NCBI GenBank assembly: GCA_947469885.1
Contig: CANIQT010000008.1
Coordinates: 1-64,000 of the forward strand
Source: Bacteroidota bacterium
GTDB taxonomy: Bacteria; Bacteroidota; Bacteroidia; 2-12-FULL-35-15
DNA: 64,000 nt
Reading direction: 5' to 3'
Each line of letters starts with the position of its first letter. Position 1 is the stretch's first letter. The position numbers and the translations under genes were made by a program. Positions 27,274-35,362 of the stretch are shown here, one piece after another. The notes beneath the pieces were generated by a model. That model was not told the origin of the DNA and did not search any database. It saw nothing but the letters and a program-made list of their open reading frames with translations.

Positions 27274-28089
27274 ATGAAAAGAAAAACTACTCCCGTAAAA
27301 TTTTATTTTATTTTTATTTTATCTATAAGCCTTTTCTTCGGTGCTTCTGCAAATGCGCAAGTAACTTATTGTTCACCTACATTTTCAAGCGGTTGTTTTA
27401 GCTGGAACAATCAAACCATTACATTAGACAGTATCAACTGGACCATCGGTTCTACTGATTGTTTGGTGTCGGACTATACCAACATGCGCACCACTCTTGT
27501 AAAAGGTGTTGCAATGCCAATGAGTGTTACCAATGGTTCGTGGTGTGGAGTAGGAGTATGGATTGATTTTAATGCAGATGGAATGTTCGACAGTTTGGAA
27601 AATATGTATCACATGTACACTGCTACTTCAGGCACCGAAACCTATAGTTTTAATGTTACGGTCCCACTCACAGCTCCTGTTGGAACTTTCAGAATGAGGG
27701 TGGTTGCTGGTTGGGGCAGCGATTGTTATGGTACTACAAACACTAACGGCTATGGTGCTTGCGGAGCTTATACTTACGGAAACTTCGATGACTTTACTGT
27801 TCGTGTAAAAGCTGCTAGTGGTGCAGGTGTTGCCGAACTTTCGAACAACGACATCATCAGCATTAATGCAATGCCTAACCCAATGGATAATTATTTTATT
27901 GTAAACGTAAACGGCAAACGTGCTGATAACGCGTTACTCACACTTACTGACATTACCGGAAAAAAAGTACTGACCAAACAAGTGACCACCGAGAGAGAAG
28001 CACTGGATGTTACATCACTTACCAAAGGATTATACTTCCTTACATATACCGATGCTAAACAGAAAAAAGTTATTAAAGTAAAAAAATAA
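27274..28089 (+). CDS. GEVED-domain secreted protein with T9SS sorting domain
   Basis: 271 residues. Signal peptide 1-28 (ends SANAQ), then a GEVED-type beta domain: YCSPTFSSGCFSWNNQTITL, WCGVGVWIDFNADGMFDSLE, TFRMRVVAGWGSDCYGT, ending YGNFDDFTVRV, where the usual GEVEDF is GNFDDF. The sorting domain is NAMPNPMDNYFIVNVNG, ITGKKVLTKQV, LTKGLYFLTYT, ending KVIKVKK. Cysteines are paired in number in the GEVED part. Likely an extracellular or surface protein with a single small domain. The 133-bp element that follows fills the gap to sucC. Confidence 0.88.
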   Translation: MKRKTTPVKFYFIFILSISLFFGASANAQVTYCSPTFSSGCFSWNNQTITLDSINWTIGSTDCLVSDYTNMRTTLVKGVAMPMSVTNGSWCGVGVWIDFNADGMFDSLENMYHMYTATSGTETYSFNVTVPLTAPVGTFRMRVVAGWGSDCYGTTNTNGYGACGAYTYGNFDDFTVRVKAASGAGVAELSNNDIISINAMPNPMDNYFIVNVNGKRADNALLTLTDITGKKVLTKQVTTEREALDVTSLTKGLYFLTYTDAKQKKVIKVKK

Positions 28090-28091
28090 AA

Positions 28092-28224
28092 GCCTCACCC
28101 CTTCATCCCCTCTCCGAAGGAGAGGGGGTAGCAGATGAGTTTTCATAAAAGAAATAATCATAATTAACATAATACTTCAAGTTCCGTCACCCCTCTCCTT
28201 TGGAGAGAGGACGGGGGTGAGGCC
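28092..28224. repeat. 133-bp element with CCTCACCCC terminal inverted repeats
   Basis: GCCTCACCCC at 28092 is mirrored by GGGGTGAGGC ending at 28223. Each end has its own hairpin (CCCCTCTCC-GAA-GGAGAGGGG, and CCTCTCC-TTT-GGAGAGAGG). Copies of the same family are at 11638, 29540, 31307 and 48440. It occupies nearly the whole gap and ends 14 bp before the sucC ATG, so it forms the sucC leader or holds its promoter. Confidence 0.75.
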
Positions 28225-28238
28225 ACAAAACCAACTAT

Positions 28239-29450
28239 ATGAACATACACGAATACCAAGGAAAAGCAGTTTTAAAATCGTTTGGAGTTGCAGTACAAGA
28301 AGGCATTGTTGCCGAATCGCCAGAAAAAGCAGTGGAAGCAGCTAAGCTCCTGAAAATACAAACCGGCACCGGTTGGTGGGTAGTAAAAGCCCAGATACAC
28401 GCAGGTGGCAGAGGTAAAGGTAAAATTGAAGGTACTGAACAACGGGGTGTTGCACTTGCAAAATCGTTGGACGATGTGCATACCATTGCCGAAAATATTC
28501 TTGGACATTCTTTGATAACATTGCAAACCGGAGAGAAAGGTAAAAAAGTAAACAAAGTATTAATAGCTCAGGATGTTTATTATCCGGGCGAAACTCCAAC
28601 CAAAGAATTTTATGTTTCTGTGCTGTTGGATAGAGCCAAAGGTCGTAACGCTATTATGTATTCCACCGAAGGTGGGATGGATATTGAAACGGTTGCACAC
28701 AATACTCCTCATTTAATTTTTAAAGAAGAAATTGACCCTAAAGTAGGATTGCGCGATTTTCAATGTCGCAAAGTGGCTTTCAATCTTGGTTTATCGGGCG
28801 AAGCATTTAAACAGATGACAAAATTTATTGCTTCGCTTTACAAAGCTTACGAAGCTACCGATTCGTCAATGTTCGAAATAAATCCTGTTCTTAAAACATC
28901 GGATAATAAAATAATTGCTGTTGATTCAAAAGTGTCGTTAGATAATAATTCCCTTTTCCGTCATCCCGATTTGATGGCATTGCGCGATGTTACCGAAGAA
29001 GACCCTACAGAAGTGGAAGCAGGTGAACACGATTTGAATTATGTAAAATTGGATGGAAACGTTGGTTGCATGGTGAATGGTGCTGGTTTGGCAATGGCTA
29101 CTATGGACATCATCAAACTTTCGGGTGGCGACCCTGCCAACTTCCTTGACGTGGGAGGTACTGCCAATGCTGCCCGTGTGGAACAAGCATTCCGCATCAT
29201 CCTGAAAGATAAAAACGTAAAAGCTATTCTTGTAAATATTTTTGGCGGCATTGTTCGTTGCGACCGTGTTGCACAGGGCATTGTGGACGCTTACAAAAAC
29301 ATGGGAAACATTACTGTGCCCATCATTATTCGTTTGCAAGGTACCAATGCTATTGAAGCAAAAAAGATAATTGACGAATCGGGACTAAAAGTTTTTTCTG
29401 CTATTACATTGCAGGAGGCTGCTGATTTGGTAAAAAAAGTGGTGGCGTAG
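28239..29450 (+). CDS. sucC: Succinyl-CoA ligase beta subunit
   Basis: 403 residues, ATP-grasp fold. It pairs with SucD to interconvert succinyl-CoA and succinate with ADP/GDP phosphorylation in the TCA cycle. Visible: start MNIHEYQGKAVLKSFGV, AQIHAGGRGKGK (nucleotide-binding), MFEINPV, LDGNVGCMVNGAGLAMATMD, GDPANFLDVGGTA, and NIFGGIVRCDRVAQGI of the CoA-ligase domain. Length fits the family. sucD is not adjacent, which is not unusual in Bacteroidota. The upstream palindromic element is close enough to affect expression. Confidence 0.97.
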   Translation: MNIHEYQGKAVLKSFGVAVQEGIVAESPEKAVEAAKLLKIQTGTGWWVVKAQIHAGGRGKGKIEGTEQRGVALAKSLDDVHTIAENILGHSLITLQTGEKGKKVNKVLIAQDVYYPGETPTKEFYVSVLLDRAKGRNAIMYSTEGGMDIETVAHNTPHLIFKEEIDPKVGLRDFQCRKVAFNLGLSGEAFKQMTKFIASLYKAYEATDSSMFEINPVLKTSDNKIIAVDSKVSLDNNSLFRHPDLMALRDVTEEDPTEVEAGEHDLNYVKLDGNVGCMVNGAGLAMATMDIIKLSGGDPANFLDVGGTANAARVEQAFRIILKDKNVKAILVNIFGGIVRCDRVAQGIVDAYKNMGNITVPIIIRLQGTNAIEAKKIIDESGLKVFSAITLQEAADLVKKVVA

Positions 29451-29496
29451 TTTATTAGTCATTGGTCATTGGTCATTAGTCAATGGGTGTTACTAT

Positions 29497-29539
29497 AAAA
29501 AAATCCCGCTCTTCAAAAAGGAAGAGCGGGATTTTTTTT
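29497..29539. terminator. Bidirectional terminator after sucC
   Basis: AAAAAAATCCCGCTCTTC pairs with GAAGAGCGGGATTTTTTTT, an 18-bp stem with A- and T-runs. It is the first hairpin after sucC. Confidence 0.85.
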
Positions 29540-29606
29540 GACCTCACCCCCGACCCCTCTCCTTGAAAAAAGGAGAGGGGAGCCAATACCTGACGTACTT
29601 TGTATA
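29540..29606. repeat. CCTCACCCC half-element
   Basis: Starts GACCTCACCCC, followed by CCCCTCTCC-loop-GGAGAGGGG and then AGCCAATACCTGACGTACTTTG, which matches the copy at 48440 and, in reverse, part of the one at 11638. Confidence 0.65.
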
Positions 29607-29608
29607 AC

Positions 29609-29644
29609 AAAAATCCCGCTACTTTTTGAAGAGCGGGATTTTTT
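29609..29644. terminator. Hairpin of the AAAATCCCGC family
   Basis: AAAAATCCCGCT and AGCGGGATTTTTT flank a short loop. A second copy of the hairpin at 29497 in the same gap. Confidence 0.65.
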
Positions 29645-29716
29645 GTTTTGAGTTGTTGGTGAAAACACCAACAACGGCTGAAAATACCAACAAGGGTATG
29701 TTCGGAGCTTGCGTGA

Positions 29717-29815
29717 GGGATTGCAGCGAAAATCCTTTTTTGTTGGGTTGCACTGCGACAGGCTCAGTGTGACGGCTGGGGTGGGAACAAAAAAGATTGT
29801 AGCGTAAAGCCCGAC
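29717..29815 (+). repeat. About 90-bp dispersed repeat, copy 1
   Basis: GGATTGCAGCGAAAATCC, TTGCACTGCGACAGGCTCAG, TGTGACGGC and AAAAAAGATTGTAGCG occur in the same order at 34542-34640. It includes the CACT-x-CGACAGGCTCAGTG palindrome. Non-coding. Confidence 0.7.
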
Positions 29816-29892
29816 CCCCGATTCTTCATCGGGGGGCACGCCCAAATAAAAAAACAAAAGCTCCAAATCCCGCAGGTGCGGGATTCGGAGGT

Positions 29893-29933
29893 AAAAAAAT
29901 CCCGACCTTGAAAAAAGAGCGGGATTTTTTTTT
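29893..29933. terminator. Hairpin of the AAAATCCCG family
   Basis: AAAAAAATCCCG and CGGGATTTTTTTTT are separated by a short loop; last of the three similar hairpins in this gap. On the minus strand it also lies beyond the gene that ends at 30000. Confidence 0.6.
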
Positions 29934-29999
29934 GAGTTGTTGGTGAAAACACCAACAACGGCTTAAACTCGGAAAGGACCGAGTTTGGAGGGTTTGGGA

Positions 30000-30938
30000 T
30001 TATGGGTTGGGTGTTAGTTGGATGTTTAGGGTTGTCATTACTCCGATTTCGACTGAGTTTCCGGTGATGGTTTTTGTGACATAATCGGGGTGTTGGAAAA
30101 TTAAAGTTTGATTTTCGGCATGTGCTACGTTTGCCATTTTGTAATCGCCTTGGGCGTTGGAAGTGGTAGCGTGAACGGTGCGCTCGATTGAGATTGCTAC
30201 ATTTTCGATTACAAGACCTGTGAGTTCGTTGGTGATGTTTCCTTTGTATCCTTGGGCACTTTTGCCATCGTATAGGGCAAGGACTTGATCGTAAATAAAT
30301 TGTTTTTTGGCTTCATTTTCGTGGTTTAAAATTTCCTGACCATCGAGGCAGCATTCCATTGTGAGGTCGTGTAGATTGTTGAGGGCGGTAACTCTGGCAC
30401 CGGTGCCGTTAGTCATGGCTTGTTCGGCAGCTATGAATGCGGCAAGTTTGGTGTCGAAATTGGTTTTGGCGGTTGTAAATTCTGCTTGAAAAGCAGGCGG
30501 CATGTTGTCGTTAGCGGTTAGTTCGGCAAGATGGTCGGTGATGAATTGATTTCCATTTAACATGAGGGATTTGGAGGATTGCCAGTTTTCGTCATAAGCA
30601 CGCTGGTAGTTAGCCATTCCAGCGGCATTTAGGTTTGTTTGTTGGAGGTCTTCGCGGTATGCTTTGATGATATACCTTTTGAGTAATTGCCATTTTTCGC
30701 AACCGATGGTGTTGTTAGCCTGGAGGTTGATATGGGCTGTGGTTACGGTGTTTTGAAGTTGCTGTTCGTTAGGGATGGCTTCGACTGTGTCGACAAGGGT
30801 GATTTTGCCGTTGATATAGACAAGGGTGTATCGTGGTGAAAAAGTGACGAAACGTGCCTGGTAAGCGAGGCATGATGTCCATACTGTTTTTGCGATTAGG
30901 ATTTCTACTTCCTGTGTGCATGAGAAATTTGGTTCCAT
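30000..30938 (-). CDS. Cytoplasmic helical protein with carboxypeptidase-regulatory-like C-terminus
   Basis: 312 residues, ATG at 30938, no signal peptide. Residues about 1-225 are alpha-helical (AYREDLQQTNLNAAGMANYQ, FTTAKTNFDTKLAAFIAAEQ). Residues about 230-312 are a CarboxypepD-regulatory-type sandwich: GNITNELTGLVIENVAISIE, TTSNAQGDYKMANV, HPDYVTKTITG. The architecture (helical N-half, Ig-like C-half, no export signal) resembles the 7365 and 50219 proteins, and like them it lies just downstream, in the sense of transcription, of a short-period tandem array (31031-31177). I do not recognise a named family. Confidence 0.75.
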   Translation of the reverse strand: MEPNFSCTQEVEILIAKTVWTSCLAYQARFVTFSPRYTLVYINGKITLVDTVEAIPNEQQLQNTVTTAHINLQANNTIGCEKWQLLKRYIIKAYREDLQQTNLNAAGMANYQRAYDENWQSSKSLMLNGNQFITDHLAELTANDNMPPAFQAEFTTAKTNFDTKLAAFIAAEQAMTNGTGARVTALNNLHDLTMECCLDGQEILNHENEAKKQFIYDQVLALYDGKSAQGYKGNITNELTGLVIENVAISIERTVHATTSNAQGDYKMANVAHAENQTLIFQHPDYVTKTITGNSVEIGVMTTLNIQLTPNP

Positions 30939-31030
30939 AGTTTTTTGAATTAGTGATTTGTTGATTTAAGTGAATTGGTGATTTAGTGAAAAAGGCGAAT
31001 ATTGTTTATAGATTATGGTTGATAGATTAT

Positions 31031-31177
31031 GGATTCGGGTCTCCTGATTAAGGATTCGGGTCTCCTGATTAAGGATTCTGGTCTTCAGATTTAGGATTCT
31101 GGTCTTCCGGTTAAGGATTCGGGTCTTCCGGTTAAGGATTCGGGTCTTCCGGTTAAGGATTCGGGTGCCGAGAATTG
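31031..31177 (-). repeat. 21-nt tandem array, six units plus a diverged seventh
   Basis: On the minus strand the unit is TTAACCGGAAGACCCGAATCC with point variants. It lies 93 bp upstream of the ATG at 30938. A 109-codon minus frame (31295-30966) translates it as TRILNRK heptads. The frame is open because 21 is a multiple of three, and I do not take it as a gene. Like the 6586 array, each unit contains CGAATC in the sense orientation of the downstream gene. Confidence 0.85.
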
Positions 31178-31306
31178 GGTTTTTGGTGGTAAAAAGGGGG
31201 ATTTTGGTTAAAAGATGAAGAAAAGGGGTAGTAATGCTGGTAATTGCTTTTGGCAAAGAGGCAGGGATGGTTGATATGTGGTTGGTTTTTAGCATTTTGA
31301 TTGTAA

Positions 31307-31355
31307 GACCTCACCCCTTTATCCCCTCTCCGAAGGAGAGGGGGAGGGGGGTGAC
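31307..31355. repeat. CCTCACCCC half-element
   Basis: GACCTCACCCC followed by CCCCTCTCC-GAA-GGAGAGGGGG, matching the left end of the 28092 element. It lies at the 3' side of the next minus-strand gene. Confidence 0.65.
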
Positions 31356-31365
31356 GGTGTTTGGT

Positions 31366-31875
31366 TTAGTCTTTTAAGTGAAATGCTTGTTTAACTGATT
31401 CGTAATCTTGGAAATTAACGTGTGGATTGGTTAACATCATTCTGGACGACATTGTTACCACTTTAAATGATAGTGCGCCTGGATTGTTTGGTGCAGCTAA
31501 GTCCGAATCAGTAACTTGTATTTGTACCTGATTTAATGCAATTACTGCTGCCATAGTTTCAGAATATGCAGTTGATGGAAAATAGGTATATGGTAATTGG
31601 GTATTGCTACCTCCTCCTCCGGTTACATAAACTAATACTGCTCCAGTCCCCAAAATGTCGCTTGTAACTTGTGGGTCAACAAGGTTTACATAATAAGTTG
31701 GTGCAGTATATGCCCAACTTGCAGATGTTGTTGTAAATATTAAAGAATGAACATTGGCGTTTCCGTCCGTTCCGGCAGGACCAGTTGCCCCGTCTTTTCC
31801 TTTACATCCATTAAATACTAAGGCAGAGATACTCATGAGTACTACGATGCCGATTTTTTGTAATTGTTTTTTCAT
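31366..31875 (-). CDS. Lipoprotein with short collagen-like stretch
   Basis: 169 residues. The lipobox VFNGC (Cys24) after a hydrophobic stretch marks a lipoprotein. The next residues KGKDGATGPAGTDGNAN are Gly-x-y triplets of the collagen type often found at the start of Bacteroidota surface lipoproteins. The remainder is beta-rich (VHSLIFTTTSASWAYTAPTY ... LGTGAVLVYVTGGG) with no recognised family. Start at ATG 31875. First of five short minus-strand exported genes in tandem. Confidence 0.8.
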   Translation of the reverse strand: MKKQLQKIGIVVLMSISALVFNGCKGKDGATGPAGTDGNANVHSLIFTTTSASWAYTAPTYYVNLVDPQVTSDILGTGAVLVYVTGGGGSNTQLPYTYFPSTAYSETMAAVIALNQVQIQVTDSDLAAPNNPGALSFKVVTMSSRMMLTNPHVNFQDYESVKQAFHLKD

Positions 31876-31929
31876 TTTGTTTTTTGTTTTTGGTTTTAGT
31901 TGTTTGTTTTTGTATTGATTGTTTGTTTT

Positions 31930-32385
31930 TTATTTTGAAGTTTCCTGTGAACCAAACTTGATTAATGCCCAAATAACAGCCTGTTGCATTGAGTTATTAT
32001 TATTGAAATATGAAAACACAAAATCATTAGTTTGTTTCCAAATGTTTTCCGGAGCATCTTTACTCGGAATACATACATACTCCACAACTCCTGTAGGTAT
32101 ATCCGTTCTTCTATATATCATCATAATTGCACATGGTTTTGCTTGACCTATTCGCATTAATCCTTTAAATTCAATTTCTCTATTTTCTGTTCCAGATTTA
32201 GTATTCCAGTTACCTAGGTCAACAAAGGAATAACCCTTTTTCATATCCAATCCACTTTCGATTTGAACTTTGTAACCTTTTGTGATATAGTTATATTCTT
32301 CTTGTGTGGTTTGAGAAAATAAATTGGTGACACTAAATAGTAAAGCAAATAAAAATGTAGTTGTAAGTTTTGTGAAGTTTTTCAT
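31930..32385 (-). CDS. Exported hypothetical protein
   Basis: 151 residues, ATG at 32385. Signal peptide 1-25 ending NLFSQ. The mature part is mixed alpha/beta (GYKVQIESGLDMKKGYSFVD, CAIMMIYRRTDIPTGVVEYV) with two cysteines. No family recognised. It is 12 bp downstream of the next gene on the same strand, so the two are probably cotranscribed. Confidence 0.75.
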   Translation of the reverse strand: MKNFTKLTTTFLFALLFSVTNLFSQTTQEEYNYITKGYKVQIESGLDMKKGYSFVDLGNWNTKSGTENREIEFKGLMRIGQAKPCAIMMIYRRTDIPTGVVEYVCIPSKDAPENIWKQTNDFVFSYFNNNNSMQQAVIWALIKFGSQETSK

Positions 32386-32397
32386 ATCGGCTTTTAG

Positions 32398-33000
32398 TTA
32401 TTTATTAGAATTATTGTTTTGGGTGTCAGGCTTTGTTACCTGCACTTCTTTTACTGGCTTTGACTTAATGAATTTGATAAGAAATATGATTGTAAAAACA
32501 GTACATGCAGTTGCAAAAATAAAACCGCCATATGCACTAATTAATAAAGCAATCAATAGGCTTAAAAAAACACCTATCGCCCAAATCCACCACAATCTTC
32601 CTTTACGGTGTTCTGACTTTTGAACAATTGTTTTTTTAGATTTAATTTGTTGAACAAAATTTTGTCTTGAATTTTGGTGTTTTATGAATGATTTTATTTT
32701 TTCAACTTTTTTACTTTCAACTTTTGAAGGGTTGAGATTGTTTTTTAAAGTTGAAGAATTGGAATTACTAATTATGTTATCTACTATGATTGTTGCTGTA
32801 GTTGTTTTGTTCGATTCAATTTCACTTTTAATTAACGCAGTAATATTATCAACCTTGGTTTCAGATACGGTGTTGTTAATATTCAAATCAGAATTAATTT
32901 TAGAAAAATCATAATACTTTCTTTTATTGAAACCATTGTAGGTTGAACAGGAACTTATAGCAAAAGTAACAAGTGCAAGTAAGAATATTTTTTTTGTCAT
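32398..33000 (-). CDS. Lipoprotein-like protein with two C-terminal membrane helices
   Basis: 200 residues, ATG at 33000. N-terminal lipobox-like AISSC (Cys18), then a long Asn/Ser/Lys-rich coiled region (about 20-130), then a pair of membrane helices (WWIWAIGVFLSLLIALLISA, FATACTVFTIIFLIKFI). The combination of lipobox and transmembrane pair suggests an inner-membrane-associated small envelope protein. No family recognised. Confidence 0.75.
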   Translation of the reverse strand: MTKKIFLLALVTFAISSCSTYNGFNKRKYYDFSKINSDLNINNTVSETKVDNITALIKSEIESNKTTTATIIVDNIISNSNSSTLKNNLNPSKVESKKVEKIKSFIKHQNSRQNFVQQIKSKKTIVQKSEHRKGRLWWIWAIGVFLSLLIALLISAYGGFIFATACTVFTIIFLIKFIKSKPVKEVQVTKPDTQNNNSNK

Positions 33001-33026
33001 GGAGAATTTTTAAGCTGTGTTAGTAA

Positions 33027-33539
33027 TTATTTATTAGTAAATATTCTACTTGAAGTGTCTTGTAGTAAGTGATTGGGGTCGTAAACGCCTTTGCCTTTTA
33101 TTATTAATTTGCCACCATTAAAATAGAATGTTTTATCAATATAAATATCCTTATGAGATGATATTGGGCTATGAGACCAAGATAATTCTGAGCCAACTGC
33201 GGCATCACACTCAAAAACATAATGACGTTTTTTTCCATCGGATGCTTTTATTAAAATTCCATTTGTTAAACCATTCCAGGTTTCTCCCTTTTCTTGTTCA
33301 ATAGTATAGTATCCAGAATAAGTATACGCCCCCCAGACATAGCTGTAATTATAAGTACCAGCCCTTGTGGTATATTCGACACCATAATTACCACCTGCTA
33401 AAGCGGGGTCGTTAGTATAAAAACTACTCGCACTACCTTTTATTATTTTTATAGTTGAAATACCTTTATCTCCATCCTCGCAAGAAGAAATTGCAGTAGC
33501 TACTAAGCAAATAAATACTATATATTTTAATTTTTTCAT
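33027..33539 (-). CDS. Lipoprotein, hypothetical
   Basis: 170 residues, ATG at 33539. Lipobox AISSC (Cys20) followed by EDGDKG. Tyr/Gly-rich beta domain (NYGVEYTTRAGTYNYSYVWG). No family recognised. Part of the tandem run of short minus-strand exported genes, each preceded by a similar A-rich leader. Confidence 0.75.
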   Translation of the reverse strand: MKKLKYIVFICLVATAISSCEDGDKGISTIKIIKGSASSFYTNDPALAGGNYGVEYTTRAGTYNYSYVWGAYTYSGYYTIEQEKGETWNGLTNGILIKASDGKKRHYVFECDAAVGSELSWSHSPISSHKDIYIDKTFYFNGGKLIIKGKGVYDPNHLLQDTSSRIFTNK

Positions 33540-33568
33540 TTTGTTTTTGGTTTATTATTAATTGATGA

Positions 33569-34159
33569 TTATTTTTTTATTCTTTCTCCTTTATAGGTTT
33601 TCTTTTTCTTGTCAAGGGTTTGATAAATAAAAGTATCACCCGAAGTGGTTAGTACTTTATATATAATGTCTTTATCTTTTCCGGTGGTGATGGTGGTTGT
33701 AAATACGTTGCCATCTAATTTCCATCTGCCTTTCAAAAGTTTTCCGTCAGGGTATTCTATTTTTAAATCACCGTTATCCATTATAGTTAAGTCGTATTCC
33801 TCGGTTTTCCAGTTTCCAACAATGGGGTTGCTTTCGGATTTTGGTTTGTCTTGTTTGGTTTCGCCTGTTTCTACTCCATAGTCTTTGGCACATTTGTCAA
33901 TTGCTGTTTTCTGAATTGTTTTTAATTCGTAATCAATAAAATTTTTATAGTCGTTTGGTTTGTATGTTTCGGTGATGTATTTCATATAGCATTGCCCTAT
34001 TTGTTCTTTTTTGTCTTTCGGAAGGTCGTATTTAGAGAGTAGTGCTGTTCATTCATCCATTATATTTTGACGGTCGTTTTTTTGCCAAACATTACTTTGA
34101 GAAAAAGAAAAATTTGTTGCAAAAAGAATTGCAATAATAAATGAGAAAATGAATTTCAT
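33569..34159 (-). pseudogene. Exported lipocalin-like protein interrupted by in-frame TGA
   Basis: From ATG 34159: signal peptide MKFIFSFIIAILFATNFSFS, then NVWQKNDRQNIMDE and TGA at 34049-34051. The same frame continues as TALLSKYDLPKDKKEQIGQ CYMKYIT... to a stop at 33569 (196 residues if read through). Residues about 35-95 form a helical domain with cysteines (CYMKY, DKCAKDYG); the C-terminal part (NPIVGNWKTEEYDLTIMDNG) is a lipocalin-like/heat-resistant hypothetical barrel. The missing residue would fit cysteine (TGT/TGC changed to TGA). Either a nonsense allele, a sequencing error, or much less likely recoding. Internal restart at ATG 33985 would lose the signal. Confidence 0.8.
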
Positions 34160-34300
34160 AATTTTTGTTTTAATAATTAATTTATTGATAAAAAATAAAA
34201 ATCCCCAACGATTTTATCGCAGAGGAAAACTTTGTTAGTAAGTAAAATTTATTTGAAAAAAGAAAGGTAAGTAGTGTACTTAACTTTGTTGTATATTTAT

Positions 34301-34367
34301 GTGAAAGCGTGAAAGCGTGAAAGCGTGAAAGCGTGAAAGCGTGAAAGCGTGAAAGCGTGAAAGCGTG
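34301..34367. repeat. 8-nt microsatellite, 8.4 copies
   Basis: GTGAAAGC repeated eight times exactly (34301-34364), then GTG. Tandem 8-mers change length readily by slippage. It lies about 140 bp upstream of the ATG at 34159, so copy number could shift promoter spacing for the minus-strand exported-gene cluster. Confidence 0.9.
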
Positions 34368-34541
34368 TTCTATGGCTTAATGTAATCAGCATTTAAAAGA
34401 GTGTTTTAGTTGGTTCGTCCCCCCCTCATCCTAAATTCATCGGCAATAGTAATGAATTATTTATTACAAAGTAGGTTTTGGTAAATTTTTTTTAGGTAAT
34501 ACTTAAAAATTTGCCCGAAGAGATATGCTTTCAAACTAAAC

Positions 34542-34640
34542 CCGATTGTAGTGGAAATCCTTTTTTGTGTGTTGCACTTCGACAGGCTCAGTGTGACGGC
34601 AGGGCGGGGGAGGAAAAAAGATTGTAGCGGAAAGCGGGAA
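34542..34640 (+). repeat. About 90-bp dispersed repeat, copy 2
   Basis: Same order of blocks as 29717-29815 (GTGGAAATCCTTTTTTGT, CACTTCGACAGGCTCAGTG, TGACGGC, AAAAAAGATTGTAGCG). The rest of the 34160-34721 gap, apart from the microsatellite, holds no gene I can support. Confidence 0.7.
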
Positions 34641-34721
34641 GGCAGGTTGATACGAAGTGGTGAGTTGTCTTTCCAAATTATTTTTATAAGAAATTGTTGG
34701 CCGGGCGAGGAAATAAGGGGG

Positions 34722-35303
34722 TTAAAACTTCAACAACTCCTCATACAGTTCCTTGAGTGGCAAACCCATTACATTAAAGTAAGAGCCTTCAATTTTTTCG
34801 ACAGCAATGTAGCCAATCCACTCCTGCGCACCATAAGCACCGGCTTTATCAAACGGATGAAAATTGCGGATGTAATAATCAATTTCTTCGGGGGTAATTT
34901 TTTTGAAATAAACATTGGTAACCACATAAAACAAAATCATTTTTTCGTTCGATTTCAAACAAACTCCCGTAAACACTTTGTGCATTCTGCCGGATAATAG
35001 CGTAAGCATTCTCACCGCATCTTCATAATTTTCGGGTTTGTTCAACACGTGGTCGTCTATCCACACAATGGTATCCGCAGTGATGACAATGGTGTTATCA
35101 TTTAATTCTTCATCAAAAGCTCTTGCTTTTTTTTCGCATAGATAAAGAGGAATTTGTTCGGCTTTTAAATGTTCAGGAAACGATTCATCTACATCACGTG
35201 TCACCACTTCAAAATCTAACCCCAGGTCTTTCAATAAAAATTGTCTTCTTGGAGATTTAGAAGCAAGGATGAAATGATATTTTTTTAGTTCTTCGAAATG
35301 CAC
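34722..35303 (-). CDS. maf: Maf-like nucleotide pyrophosphatase
   Basis: 193 residues. Signature start LASKSPRRQFLLKDLGL, VDESFP, ITADTIVWIDDHVLNKPENY and GAYGAQEWIGYIAVEKIEGSYFNVMGLPL all match the Maf family, which hydrolyses canonical and modified nucleoside triphosphates to monophosphates. Last gene of the minus-strand block that begins with the MBL nuclease, in the usual Bacteroidota place after the UbiA gene. The ATG at 35303 is 59 bp after ubiA. Confidence 0.93.
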   Translation of the reverse strand: MHFEELKKYHFILASKSPRRQFLLKDLGLDFEVVTRDVDESFPEHLKAEQIPLYLCEKKARAFDEELNDNTIVITADTIVWIDDHVLNKPENYEDAVRMLTLLSGRMHKVFTGVCLKSNEKMILFYVVTNVYFKKITPEEIDYYIRNFHPFDKAGAYGAQEWIGYIAVEKIEGSYFNVMGLPLKELYEELLKF

Positions 35304-35362
35304 TTTTGAAATTATGAAATATAAATTATTCGTTATTCGTGAAAATTCGTTATTCGTTGATT

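Larger units (their letters stand above)
29451..29999. other. Terminator- and repeat-packed gap without genes
   Basis: 549 bp holding three A/T-flanked hairpins, a GACCTCACCCC half-element (29540), a 90-bp repeat shared with 34542, two GTTGTTGGTG-AAAA-CACCAACAAC hairpins (about 29652 and 29937), and CCTCC-type hairpins. No reading frame is convincing. Confidence 0.75.

Noticed and set aside
30966..31295. 109-residue TRILNRK-repeat protein
   Set aside because: Open frame explained by the 21-nt array; the flanks look like non-coding DNA.
33985..34159. Selenoprotein with TGA-encoded Sec
   Set aside because: A single TGA at a possible Cys site, no evident downstream hairpin of the bacterial SECIS kind, and a second gene in the window is broken by TAA; a nonsense change or base error is simpler.
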